This document shows positions 18,175-27,338 of a stretch of DNA of 51,068 bases, piece after piece. This stretch comes from Promethearchaeota archaeon (GTDB lineage: Archaea; Asgardarchaeota; Lokiarchaeia; Sigyniarchaeales; SOKP01), in contig JAEOTA010000049.1 of the NCBI GenBank assembly GCA_016840085.1, forward strand, positions 1 to 51,068. Direction: 5' to 3'. The position numbers and the translations under genes are program-made. The notes under the pieces are model-generated. The model had not been told where the DNA came from. It saw only the letters and a program-made list of their open reading frames with translations, and did no database searches. Position 1 is the stretch's first letter, and each line of letters begins with the position of its first letter.

Positions 18175-19641
18175 CTATGGAAGATTTTTGGAGGTTTTAA
18201 TAGGGTAATAATAATCATATATTTTTCCTAATATGTCAGAGAGATTTAACCCATAAGATTTTAATAATTTGATAATATCTGAATTTTTACTCTTTTTATG
18301 AGCAATCATTATTCTAAGAAGATTTACATCCTTAAATCTTTCTGTAAATTCATTAGAATTCTTAAAATTTGAGAAGTATTTTTGAAATATATCATCCCAG
18401 TTAGTTTGTTTACCAATGATTTTTGATATTGCTCCAAAATAAGAATATGATAATAATTCCATAATCATATGGTTATTCACAATCTTTTCATAATTCAATT
18501 CAATGAGATTTTTTGATAATCTATTAATTTTAGATTGATTACTTATATAATTGAATTTAATGCTCTTTCTTACATTTTTTGGAATTCTATTAAACCATAT
18601 TTTTTCAATTTGTTCATTTTCAATTAATTTTGTAAAAATAAAATTTTTTAATTCTGGCTCTAATATGTTTAGAATAAAAGACTGTAATTCAAAATATATT
18701 ATTTCGTCCCTTTTTTCAATTCTTAACGGTTCTGGAAAGATGTTATATAAGATTAAATTATAATTTAATATTGATTTTAAATATTCTCTGGTTTGAGGAA
18801 TTAATGTTTGGATATCATTCATTAAATCCTTTAAAAAAATGATCTCCTTCAAATGGATTTTTTTAGTAATTAATAATAAAAGATCGATTAATGAAGAAAT
18901 TATGTCATAATTCTTAAACAAATTAATTCTTTTATTTCCAAATCTAATATACTTCTTATCAATTAAATGGATTCTTTCAAATTTTTTTATAACTTCATTA
19001 ATTCTAAAATCCTTCTTCATCAAATCTAGATCATTTATTCTTGAGATTTTATTTTTTATTGAATCTATTAATTTATCATATAATAGCCCTATATTTTGTT
19101 TATAATCCCACCCCATTATTTTTTTGATATACTCCAGTCCCTTCTTAGTCAATAAGATTTTTGTATTTTTCATACCTTTTCTAATGAGATGACCTTGAAA
19201 ATTGTTTGTAAGATTATTGGCTATTTCAAAAGGTTGAGTCAATTTAGGATTAATTTTTTTTCTATGTATTGTAATAATTCCATTCTTCCAAAGAAATTGA
19301 AGAACTTTTATATAATCCTCTTTGAATAGATATATAATTGTTTGATACTTTATAGATTCGTGTTTAAAAAATTTCTTTAAAAGACTGTTAAGATTTATAT
19401 CTAAATCTTTAAGATCAAAATAATCTGGTATTGTATTGAAATAAACTTCTTCACTAATTAAAAATTGAGATTTAATTTTAATAAAATTTTTACACTCTTC
19501 GCAGAAATATCCTCTAATATCAAGAATCCTTACCCAAACAAAATCATTTTCTTTAATAATATCTTTTTTTTTATATTTTTGAAAAATAGAATTTTTAATT
19601 TTACATTTACAAATTTCTAAATTAGAATAACCATCATTAAT
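18175..19641 (-). CDS. Zinc-ribbon protein with C-terminal Swt1-like HEPN motif, in the jetD position
   Basis: About 488 residues if translation begins at ATT 19641; a later TTG at 19242 would lose the ribbon. N-terminal Cys pairs CKC (11-13) and CEEC (47-50) suggest a zinc ribbon. The middle is helical and unrecognised. Near the end, NWDDIFQKYF, then LLRIMIAHKKSK (about 441-452) gives the HEPN Rx4H motif with the W..F spacing of Swt1-like HEPN domains, which are often RNases. ATT overlaps the jetC stop by one base (TAATT), like a coupled TAATG, and GGTGAT lies nine bases upstream. No TOPRIM acidic motif (E, DxD) is seen, so it is not JetD. Inference: effector or partner of the SMC complex. 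Confidence 0.65.
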   Translation of the reverse strand: MNDGYSNLEICKCKIKNSIFQKYKKKDIIKENDFVWVRILDIRGYFCEECKNFIKIKSQFLISEEVYFNTIPDYFDLKDLDINLNSLLKKFFKHESIKYQTIIYLFKEDYIKVLQFLWKNGIITIHRKKINPKLTQPFEIANNLTNNFQGHLIRKGMKNTKILLTKKGLEYIKKIMGWDYKQNIGLLYDKLIDSIKNKISRINDLDLMKKDFRINEVIKKFERIHLIDKKYIRFGNKRINLFKNYDIISSLIDLLLLITKKIHLKEIIFLKDLMNDIQTLIPQTREYLKSILNYNLILYNIFPEPLRIEKRDEIIYFELQSFILNILEPELKNFIFTKLIENEQIEKIWFNRIPKNVRKSIKFNYISNQSKINRLSKNLIELNYEKIVNNHMIMELLSYSYFGAISKIIGKQTNWDDIFQKYFSNFKNSNEFTERFKDVNLLRIMIAHKKSKNSDIIKLLKSYGLNLSDILGKIYDYYYPIKTSKNLP

Positions 19642-22511
19642 TAAATTGAATCACCGTTTCTTTTTATCATTAAATAATAATCTATATCTTCCTCTTCTGA
19701 AAGCAACAATTTATTGTATAACTCAGAAGATATTTTACTGATCTTTTTGTCTATTATTGCTATTATCTCATCAAAAAATTCGGGTGGAATTGGATTGGGA
19801 GTTAATAAAATTATTTGAACGTCCATTTCACTAAATAGTTTTAAAATAAAAGAATTGTTTAAAGGATCCAATGTAGGGGTAGGTTCATCTAATACATAAA
19901 AATTCGTTGAGATTTTTAAAGTCTTTTGGATGGCTAATAAATACGCTAGCATTATTAAAGCTTTCTGACCTCCCGAATGTCTTGATGAGACCTTACCTTT
20001 TGAATTAAAAAACTTTAAAAAGTTCTTATCTCCCGGCTTCTTCATTCTAATATCAATACCATAAAATGTGTCATTATCCATTATAATATCGGGTGTTTCT
20101 TCAATAACCTTTAATACTCTTTTGCGATCTTCAAAACGATATAATTTTCTTAAGACCTTTCCATCATAGTCTATCCCTCTCAGAATTTTAGAAAAATTTT
20201 TTTGAATATCTTTTAGTATTTTTTCTATAAATTCTTTGAATTCAATTTGGTATTTTTTCAAATAAATAATTTTATTGTTTAAATCTTCATCTGCTTTAAG
20301 TAGTTTCTTTAATATCGTATGATATGCATCATTTTTTAGCTCATATTCTTTAACTGCATCATAATTAATTATTCCTATTTCTTTTAATTCTATATTTAAT
20401 TCACTCAAAAACTCCTTTAGTATATTAATTTCTCTTGGTTCTAAAAATTTCAAAATAAGGTCTTTTTTCTCTTTTTCAAGTTGTTCTTTTTTATTATTTA
20501 GATTAGTGAAATCTTTTTGAAATTGATTTAATTTATTAAAAAAACTTTTAACTAACTCAGAATTTTGCTCTAATAGTAGTTCTTTTTTTGCTTTTTCCTC
20601 TGTAAGGTTTTTTATGATTTTATCACTTTTATCTATTTCACCCTTTAAATTTGATATTTCTAATTGTAACGTTTTAATCTGTTCATCTAATTCTTTCTGA
20701 AGTTTTAAGGAATCACTGATCTTCAATTTTAGATTGGATTCTTCCTTTATTGCTTCTAATTGATTGATTTGTTTTGAAATATCCTCAATTGTACGTTTTA
20801 TTCCCTTAAATTCTTTAGTCAATTCATTAATTTCATTCCTGCATGTCTTTTTATTAATTTTTAGTCGGTTTATGAGATCTTCACGATTTATAGTTAATGT
20901 CAGCGGATTCAACAAAAAATATTTTACAGAATTATGATAATTTATAATACCTTCATCTAACTTAATATCCTGATTGTTAAAATCATTAATAACATTTTCA
21001 AGGAATTTCATTACTGAATAAGACTTGGTTTTAAACGAAATATTATGAAATTGTAAGTTGCTTTGATACCCTACTTTTTGAATATCTTGATGTATTAAAA
21101 AATCATTAAAATGGTTATTTTTGGCTAGATCTATTGCTTCTTGAAATTCATCTTGAGTTCCATATACTACTATAGTCCATCTAAAAGTATTGATATTTGA
21201 TTCAAACATCCTTATATCTTCAGATTGAGGCAAAGTCAAGTTAATTGCTTTATTTAATGATAATGCATTAATTAGTAAATCTGATTTAATTCCTTTTTTT
21301 TCTAATATCTTTAAGAATTTTTGTGACTCTTCAGGACCAATGGATTTCCCCTTTTCTAATATTTTTAAATCCCTATCAAAAGATTTCATTAAATCCTTTT
21401 TTTTTTCTATTTTAGTGTTTAATGTGAGATATTGTTCTTCAAGATTTTCTTTTTTTCTTATTATTTGTTCTGGGTCAATCTTTTTTAATCTGTTGATCTC
21501 TTCTAGTTGTTTGGAATAATCTCTAAACGATTTTGTTTCTCTTTCCAAATTATTTTCTATTTTAAATAATTGTTTATTAAATTCCTTTTCATTGTTCCTA
21601 AGTTCTATATTATGATTTTCCATCTGTTGTAAAGAATTAAGAAGCAGGTCTAATGATTCTGATAATTCTTTGTTTTTAATTTTTATTTTATTGAACTTAT
21701 AAGTAGTCTCTTCAATTGATTTTTCATTTTCTCTAACTTCACGACATATATTTTTATACTGACTTGAAACTACTTCATCTTGTAATTGTTTAATTTTTAG
21801 ATTTAATTCTTGAAACTTTTTATCTTTATCATATTCTTTCTTTAAATTATCAACCTCTAATTTTAATTTGTTCATTTCTCCATATAACTGATCATATGAC
21901 TTTTGTGAATCATAATATGATTCTTGTGCATTATCCAAATTATCTCTAATTTCTTTAATGTCTAAAATATCCTCTAAAGCTTCTAAAAGACCAATTGGAC
22001 CTCTTTCTAATAAGGAAATTGTTTTGTTTTGCTCCAAAAATAGGAAAGGATTGTCAGGATTTATTGAACAATTGCTTAATGCTTCTCTTAATGCTTTCTT
22101 TTTCCAATTACGACCATTTACAAAGTATTTGACGGCACCAGATGGATTGATTATTGTTCTGATATTTATCTCATCCATCTCATTATCAATAATATAGAAT
22201 GGTCTTACTCCATCTTCCTTTTCATTATTAAGTATAATTTTAATTTCAGCATTTAGGTTTTTCTGCAATTCATCAGAATCAATATTTTCTTCTGTTTGTG
22301 GATAATGGATCACTCCATTTTCAGATCTTACCCCCATTTCTCTGGGTATATCTCCTGTTAATCCAATTTTTATAGCTAACCATAAAGAAGTTTTCCCCTT
22401 TCCATTATTTGCTATAACTTGTGTAAATCCTCCTCCAAATTCAAAATCTCTTGGACTTTCATCAAAAAGTCTAAAATTCTTTATTATTACTCTTTTAATT
22501 ATCTGTTTGAT
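19641..22511 (-). CDS. jetC: SMC-like ATPase of a Wadjet/MksB system (JetC)
   Basis: About 956 residues. Walker A is ANNGKGKTSLW (34-44), then long coiled coils on both sides of a central hinge-like part around 350-500, then signature HSGGQKAL (about 846) and Walker B FYVLDEPTPTLDP. JetC/MksB proteins are about this size, somewhat larger in most bacteria. In Wadjet the complex extrudes DNA loops and marks small circular DNA for cleavage. The Walker A end lies upstream of the first ATG (22337). The frame opens after a TAA at ATC 22511, with GGTGA five bases before it; ATA 22502 and ATT 22499 are alternatives. It overlaps the end of jetB. Lies in operon jetA-jetB-jetC-HEPN. Confidence 0.82.
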   Translation of the reverse strand: MKQIIKRVIIKNFRLFDESPRDFEFGGGFTQVIANNGKGKTSLWLAIKIGLTGDIPREMGVRSENGVIHYPQTEENIDSDELQKNLNAEIKIILNNEKEDGVRPFYIIDNEMDEINIRTIINPSGAVKYFVNGRNWKKKALREALSNCSINPDNPFLFLEQNKTISLLERGPIGLLEALEDILDIKEIRDNLDNAQESYYDSQKSYDQLYGEMNKLKLEVDNLKKEYDKDKKFQELNLKIKQLQDEVVSSQYKNICREVRENEKSIEETTYKFNKIKIKNKELSESLDLLLNSLQQMENHNIELRNNEKEFNKQLFKIENNLERETKSFRDYSKQLEEINRLKKIDPEQIIRKKENLEEQYLTLNTKIEKKKDLMKSFDRDLKILEKGKSIGPEESQKFLKILEKKGIKSDLLINALSLNKAINLTLPQSEDIRMFESNINTFRWTIVVYGTQDEFQEAIDLAKNNHFNDFLIHQDIQKVGYQSNLQFHNISFKTKSYSVMKFLENVINDFNNQDIKLDEGIINYHNSVKYFLLNPLTLTINREDLINRLKINKKTCRNEINELTKEFKGIKRTIEDISKQINQLEAIKEESNLKLKISDSLKLQKELDEQIKTLQLEISNLKGEIDKSDKIIKNLTEEKAKKELLLEQNSELVKSFFNKLNQFQKDFTNLNNKKEQLEKEKKDLILKFLEPREINILKEFLSELNIELKEIGIINYDAVKEYELKNDAYHTILKKLLKADEDLNNKIIYLKKYQIEFKEFIEKILKDIQKNFSKILRGIDYDGKVLRKLYRFEDRKRVLKVIEETPDIIMDNDTFYGIDIRMKKPGDKNFLKFFNSKGKVSSRHSGGQKALIMLAYLLAIQKTLKISTNFYVLDEPTPTLDPLNNSFILKLFSEMDVQIILLTPNPIPPEFFDEIIAIIDKKISKISSELYNKLLLSEEEDIDYYLMIKRNGDSI

Positions 22512-23100
22512 TTATCTCACCTTTTTCATTTTTTAATTCACTCTCAACTTCTTCAATGTTTTTTATAAAAAATTCTGTAAAAGCTTTTAGTTCAGGACTG
22601 TTTTGTAATCGCCATCCTATATCTAGAAACTTTTTTCCTTGTATTCTTATAAAACCTAATTTCTCTAAACTTTCTAAATCTCTATTTGAATATTCAATCC
22701 CATATTTATCTTTTAATTCAATTCTTATTTTTTCTTTGGAAATCGGGTGATCTTTCCCTTCAGAAATGAAAATTGATAATATTCTCGATAAAATTTCTTT
22801 TTGATTCTTTGTAAGAACTTGAAATTTCTTAGTTAAATTGTAATTATTCAATTGAATGAAAAAATCATTACTAGGAACGATGTAGGCTATATTTTGAATT
22901 GCATTTTCTCTTAACTCAATTCCAAGATTAATTAATAATTTTCTTGCTTCCTCTAGAAGTGTTATATTATCTGATCCAAAAATATTAGCAAAAATTGCGA
23001 TAGGGATTCCTTTACCTCCACTGAAGATTAAACATCTAATAATAAATTTTAAATCCTCTCCAATTACTTCATTATTAAAATTATTAATTTTACATTTCAC
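22495..23100 (-). CDS. jetB: JetB/MksE-like winged-helix subunit
   Basis: 201 residues, the normal size for JetB/MksE (DUF4194). Its predicted pattern is two winged-helix-like modules: FIIRCLIFSGGKGIPIAIFA, QKEILSRILSIFISEGKDHP, GFIRIQGKKFLDIGWRLQ. It overlaps jetA by 11 bases at one end and jetC at the other, as usual for tightly coupled jet/mks genes. KITE-type subunits bind the kleisin and help load the SMC on DNA. Sequence identity to known JetB is too low to judge by eye; the call rests on size, fold pattern and position. Confidence 0.7.
   Translation of the reverse strand: MKCKINNFNNEVIGEDLKFIIRCLIFSGGKGIPIAIFANIFGSDNITLLEEARKLLINLGIELRENAIQNIAYIVPSNDFFIQLNNYNLTKKFQVLTKNQKEILSRILSIFISEGKDHPISKEKIRIELKDKYGIEYSNRDLESLEKLGFIRIQGKKFLDIGWRLQNSPELKAFTEFFIKNIEEVESELKNEKGEINQTDN
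22517..22521 (-). promoter_or_regulatory. Ribosome binding site for jetC
   Basis: GGTGA on the minus strand, within the end of jetB, lies five bases before ATC 22511, the first codon of the jetC frame after an in-frame stop. No ATG, GTG or TTG is available before the Walker A motif, so this site argues for a non-AUG start. Confidence 0.45.
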
Positions 23101-24517
23101 CCTTCTGAAGATATATAATACTTTCTTTTATCTTAAAATTTTTCAATTCTTTTGATTTTCGCAAGGGAATACAATTGATTTTATATTTATCGATAATTGT
23201 TGGGATACAAGAGACGAGATCTCCTGTGGTATTCCAATTTAAATTCCAATCTTTAATAATATTTGATAAATAAACTTGACCTTTTTCCAACTTATAAATT
23301 CTTTTCGCGAAAATTTTATAGGAAGGAATAAACTTTTCAATAGTTTCTGAAGCTTCTAACAATGATAAATTTTGGGTTTGGATTGAATTTTCATAATTTT
23401 CAGGAGGTTCTTTATTCTCAGAATCATTTTCACCTAAAACTTGAATCATCTCTGATGATGAAGCAGGCAGTATCGAAGTAGAAGCAAAATGATCAAAAAA
23501 ATTTTCTAACTGCATCCAATTATTACCTTTAAAAAGATTTAAACAAGATTTCATTCTTTTTGAATAGAAACCTCGTTCTATTAAAGATAAATTTTGTTTC
23601 ATCAAGAATTTTGAAGCTTCATGAAATCTTGAAAATTCATATGAAAGTTTTGATTTGGTCTTGAGAAGAATTTGCTGAATATGTGGTTGGTCTTCATACT
23701 TTTCTGTAATAATATCAAATTCTTTAATAATTTGATCAAATTTATCTATATAATCCAACCAATCTAAAACTTCTTCTTTCTCTATACTATCTCTTACTAT
23801 TCCTTGTATCAAAAATCCCAGTTGTTGAACGTGTTGATAAGACCTAATATCTAATCCTTTTTCCTCATAAACAGCATGCATCAGAATAGCACGTGATATC
23901 TGTTCTAGAAGATCGGGTTGTAAATCTTGTTCTAATCGTAATATAGCTGCGAAAAAAGTTGTACCAAATTTTGTTAAATGATACCTTATACCATTTCTTC
24001 TTATTAATCCGTAAACTTTTAATTTATACAAATCAGTCTTTAGATTTTTAGTAGAGTCTCCAAGTAAGTGAGAAAGTTTATCTTCTAATTGTGATCTTGT
24101 AAAAAAAGAATCAACATTCTGTTGAAATATATTCAAAATATTATAATAACGGAAATATGTACTCCTATTAGATACTAATCTAAATATTCCAAAAAGTCGT
24201 TCTAAATTTGCTGGTAGTTTTGAATAAATATTATATTTCTCTGTTAAAATCATGAAATTTTCAAATATATCTTTAGATCGTTCTAGGACTTCATGATATT
24301 CTTTTAAAAATTGTACAAAATTTGATGAAAAATTGAAACTTGATCTTAATTCTTCATGTTTATTTATTAAATATTGATAGAATTCTCTAGTTATCTTTTC
24401 CTTTTTTTGTGGAGACTGCTCCATTTCAATAAATTCAGCAAACAATATATTGAATTTTTTAAAAAAAAGATCAAAAATAATTTTAAGTTCACGATTAGTT
24501 ATAGCATTCTTAGTCAT
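23090..24517 (-). CDS. jetA: JetA/MksF-like kleisin subunit
   Basis: 475 residues, as usual for JetA/MksF (about 450-500). Mostly helical; an N-terminal region followed by a winged-helix stretch around 130-185 (FFTRSQLEDKLSHLLG, GLIRRNGIRYHLTKFG), then a long helical part and a C-terminal domain ending ESIIYLQKG. An acidic low-complexity linker (ENDSENKEPPENYENS) separates the last domains. It is the first gene of the operon, starting at ATG 24517 with GTGAG nine bases upstream. The kleisin bridges the SMC heads and binds JetB. Confidence 0.7.
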   Translation of the reverse strand: MTKNAITNRELKIIFDLFFKKFNILFAEFIEMEQSPQKKEKITREFYQYLINKHEELRSSFNFSSNFVQFLKEYHEVLERSKDIFENFMILTEKYNIYSKLPANLERLFGIFRLVSNRSTYFRYYNILNIFQQNVDSFFTRSQLEDKLSHLLGDSTKNLKTDLYKLKVYGLIRRNGIRYHLTKFGTTFFAAILRLEQDLQPDLLEQISRAILMHAVYEEKGLDIRSYQHVQQLGFLIQGIVRDSIEKEEVLDWLDYIDKFDQIIKEFDIITEKYEDQPHIQQILLKTKSKLSYEFSRFHEASKFLMKQNLSLIERGFYSKRMKSCLNLFKGNNWMQLENFFDHFASTSILPASSSEMIQVLGENDSENKEPPENYENSIQTQNLSLLEASETIEKFIPSYKIFAKRIYKLEKGQVYLSNIIKDWNLNWNTTGDLVSCIPTIIDKYKINCIPLRKSKELKNFKIKESIIYLQKGEM

Positions 24518-25244
24518 TCAGTGTACTCACATTTGGTAAAAATTAACTGATTTGTATAGGATTTTAAATCTATATAAATAATAATAGATATTAAATTTAT
24601 AAATGTAGATAAGAAAGGTCTAATAATACCACTAAATCATTAATATATTTTCAAAGATTAAGCATTAATTTAAAATCAAAATTAATTTTAAAACAATTTT
24701 AAAAATTTAAATTTTTACTAAAAAAAAATTACTAAATGAATGAATAGAAAAATAATTTTACTAAAAATATGATTTATTAATTATAAGAGAATCAATAGTG
24801 TACATAAAGCCTAATGTGGTTTGCAAAAAATAATAATTGTTTAATTATAAAATATTAAAAAAATAATTTTTCTTTATTTTTTTAAAAAAGTGAATAATTT
24901 GGCAAAGAGAACCAATTTTTTTAGATACAAAATCAATTTAAAATCTACTTTTGCATAGAAAAATTATATATTTATAAATACAAAAACATAATAGATATTT
25001 AAGAAGGATGGATAACTTAGTAATTAGGAAAATTACCGCTTCCATTTAAAGGTTATCTATAGGTTTGATAATTTCAATTTCATCCATCAACGATGTGAAA
25101 ATGAAATTTATTTCAATTTATTACACTATTTCAATTAAATAAAGGAAAATCATAAATCTAATAACAAATAGGAATGAAATTTTAAAAAATCACTAAATTG
25201 GAAAGAACTAACAATTATTAGATATAATTACATGATGTATTATT
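24518..25244. other. Divergent intergenic region of the jet island, with possible alternative RNA pairings
   Basis: 727 very AT-rich bases between the jet operon and the divergent HTH-repeat gene; no credible ORF. It must contain both promoters. At 25006-25088 GATGGAT (25007-25013) can pair with ATCCATC (25082-25088), while the overlapping GATAAC (25011-25016) can pair with GTTATC (25052-25057). The two pairings exclude each other because they share three bases, a pattern that could be a switch or may be chance in AT-rich DNA. Nothing else was recognised. Confidence 0.35.
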
Positions 25245-27122
25245 ATGATTGAAAAGAAAAGGGATGGAATTAAAGATAAAACTAATTATATGGAGTATGT
25301 AGGTTCAAAAAATCCAAATAATTTTAAGGCTGTTAGGAATAACGATCTTTCATGTGATAGGTTTACAATTCAGAGATATCCTTGTGAAATATCAGAGGAA
25401 TTTAAATATGTTAGCGAAAATCAGAATAATGATGAAAAATATGATAAACCCTTTATGTCTAGAGATTCAAGAATAGACCGCAATAATTGTAAATATAATT
25501 CTTTATATGATGAAAATGTCCAGTTTAATAATTTAAAAGCAACATATCTAAAACTAAACGAAATTGGTGTTTTTCCTATTCGTAAATTCTGTGAAGAAGA
25601 TGTTAAATATTGGAAAATTTTATTTGAAAGCTATGGTAATTTTTCTAAAGTTGTCAAAAAATTTAGAGAACAGACTGGGAAAGTTGTCTCAGATTTTACA
25701 GTTAGGCGAAGACTAAAAGATCTTCTTACTCATAATTATGAAAACTGGGTTAAAAAATATCAATTATCTGGTAAATATTCATGGGAAGATGCTCGTTTAT
25801 GGAAGCAACTTTATGAATCATTGCATTCTTTTAAAAAAGTTGAGATTTTTATTAAAGAGAATGTCGATCCAAATGGACCATTTGAGAAGACAATTAGGGA
25901 GTATCTAAAAAAATACTTTAAGCTTATCTTAGGAGGAAATTATAATAAATGGCTAGAAAGATATCATAAAACTGAACCTTACAAATATAATGAAGAAGAT
26001 TATATTTATTGGAAAAAATTATATGAAAAATTAGGAAGTTTAAAAGGTGTAAAAGAACATTTAGTTAAGGAGTTAATTGATGGTGCTCCTGATCATTCTA
26101 CAATCAGAAATGGGTTGAGATCAATTTTAGGAAAGGAATATGAAATTTGGAAGAAAAAATTTTCAGAAAAACCATTTACAGAAAAAGAAATAATCGGTTG
26201 GAAAACTATATATGAAAAAGAGGGTTCTATTGGAAAGGTTTCAGAATTAACTGGTCATGATGTTAAAGCTATTAAGAAGCATTTCGGTAGGCTAATGGGA
26301 AAAGATTTTAATTGCTGGTATGACAAATACTATATCCATCATTCCACGATCTATACAGATTCTGATGTTTCTGATTGGAAATCTTTATTTGAAGAATTAG
26401 GGAGTTATCCTGCTGTAAGTAATGAAATTAGAGATATATTAGGGATTAATATTAGACCAAGCGTAATTCGAAGAAGAGTAAAAAAATATCTAGAAACAAA
26501 ATGCATAAATTATAATAATTGGTTAAATGAGTTTTCTCTGAGTGATAATATTGTAGATATTGGAAAGAAAATTCATCAGATAATTGAATATTATTTCATG
26601 TTAAACTTTAATAACACTGATATTTTTGCATTCTATGAAATAACACCATCTATAAATGCTGGACTTTCTAGAATTGATAATTCCATAATATATCCAAAAT
26701 CTATAGGAAAAAAAGTTTTTAATAAATTAATTATAAATATTGATTACTTATTCTCAACTAATCTTGCTCGATTATATCCTAAAATGTATAAGGGTTATCA
26801 TAGTGAAGATATGCTTTTATTAATTGTTATGCTTATTGATAAACCAAAAAATTATTCAATTCCCTTAGATGTGCCGTATAAAGAGAATATCAAATTAATT
26901 GATGTCAATACCTTCTTGAAAATTTTCGATTTTGAAGATTCTTTAAAAGAAAATTTTTTTTATGCTATTAGGTTGGCTAAAAAGGGCCCCTATAGTCTAA
27001 GTGCATTTAATGAATTAAAGGAAATAGCAAATTCCGCAAAAATAGAATTAAAACTCAATTTTGGTAATAGAAAAGACCAACAGTTAAGTTATAGCGATAT
27101 AATGAAAAAATATTCAATTTAA
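25245..27122 (+). CDS. Five-repeat HTH-like protein with unknown C-terminal domain
   Basis: 625 residues. From about 113 to 450 there are five repeats of about 60 residues, each with a W-x-x-L/I-Y/F-E...GS/NF..V start and a Y..W..K/RY or F end (YWKILFESYGNF, LWKQLYESLHSF, YWKKLYEKLGSL, GWKTIYEKEGSI, DWKSLFEELGSY). This looks like tandem helix-turn-helix units for DNA binding. The last 170 residues (IGKKIHQIIEYYF, ITPSINAGLSRID, LLLIVMLID) alternate strands and helices and could be a degenerate nuclease domain, but I cannot place the catalytic set. There are no tyrosine or serine recombinase motifs. It lies next to hisS at the island edge, so a role in DNA recognition or integration is possible; unproven. 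Confidence 0.55.
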   Translation: MIEKKRDGIKDKTNYMEYVGSKNPNNFKAVRNNDLSCDRFTIQRYPCEISEEFKYVSENQNNDEKYDKPFMSRDSRIDRNNCKYNSLYDENVQFNNLKATYLKLNEIGVFPIRKFCEEDVKYWKILFESYGNFSKVVKKFREQTGKVVSDFTVRRRLKDLLTHNYENWVKKYQLSGKYSWEDARLWKQLYESLHSFKKVEIFIKENVDPNGPFEKTIREYLKKYFKLILGGNYNKWLERYHKTEPYKYNEEDYIYWKKLYEKLGSLKGVKEHLVKELIDGAPDHSTIRNGLRSILGKEYEIWKKKFSEKPFTEKEIIGWKTIYEKEGSIGKVSELTGHDVKAIKKHFGRLMGKDFNCWYDKYYIHHSTIYTDSDVSDWKSLFEELGSYPAVSNEIRDILGINIRPSVIRRRVKKYLETKCINYNNWLNEFSLSDNIVDIGKKIHQIIEYYFMLNFNNTDIFAFYEITPSINAGLSRIDNSIIYPKSIGKKVFNKLIINIDYLFSTNLARLYPKMYKGYHSEDMLLLIVMLIDKPKNYSIPLDVPYKENIKLIDVNTFLKIFDFEDSLKENFFYAIRLAKKGPYSLSAFNELKEIANSAKIELKLNFGNRKDQQLSYSDIMKKYSI

Positions 27123-27338
27123 GAAATTATTATAGATTCTTTATCTTATTTTTTAATAAATTTTGCAAATAAAAAATTTACATATCACTAAAAATTTAGT
27201 TAAATCATCTTAAAATTTCATTTCAAATATAAAATATTTACAGATAATAAATTAAAACCTTGTTATTGAATGGAAAAAAATATTTGTTAACCTTCTTTTT
27301 AGAATTTAGTTTGTAATTAAAATAAATCAAGTGATTTG

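Noticed and set aside
25245..27122. Tyrosine or serine integrase for the hisS-linked island
   Set aside because: No R..HxxR..Y or serine-recombinase catalytic pattern is visible; only HTH-like repeats and an unknown end.
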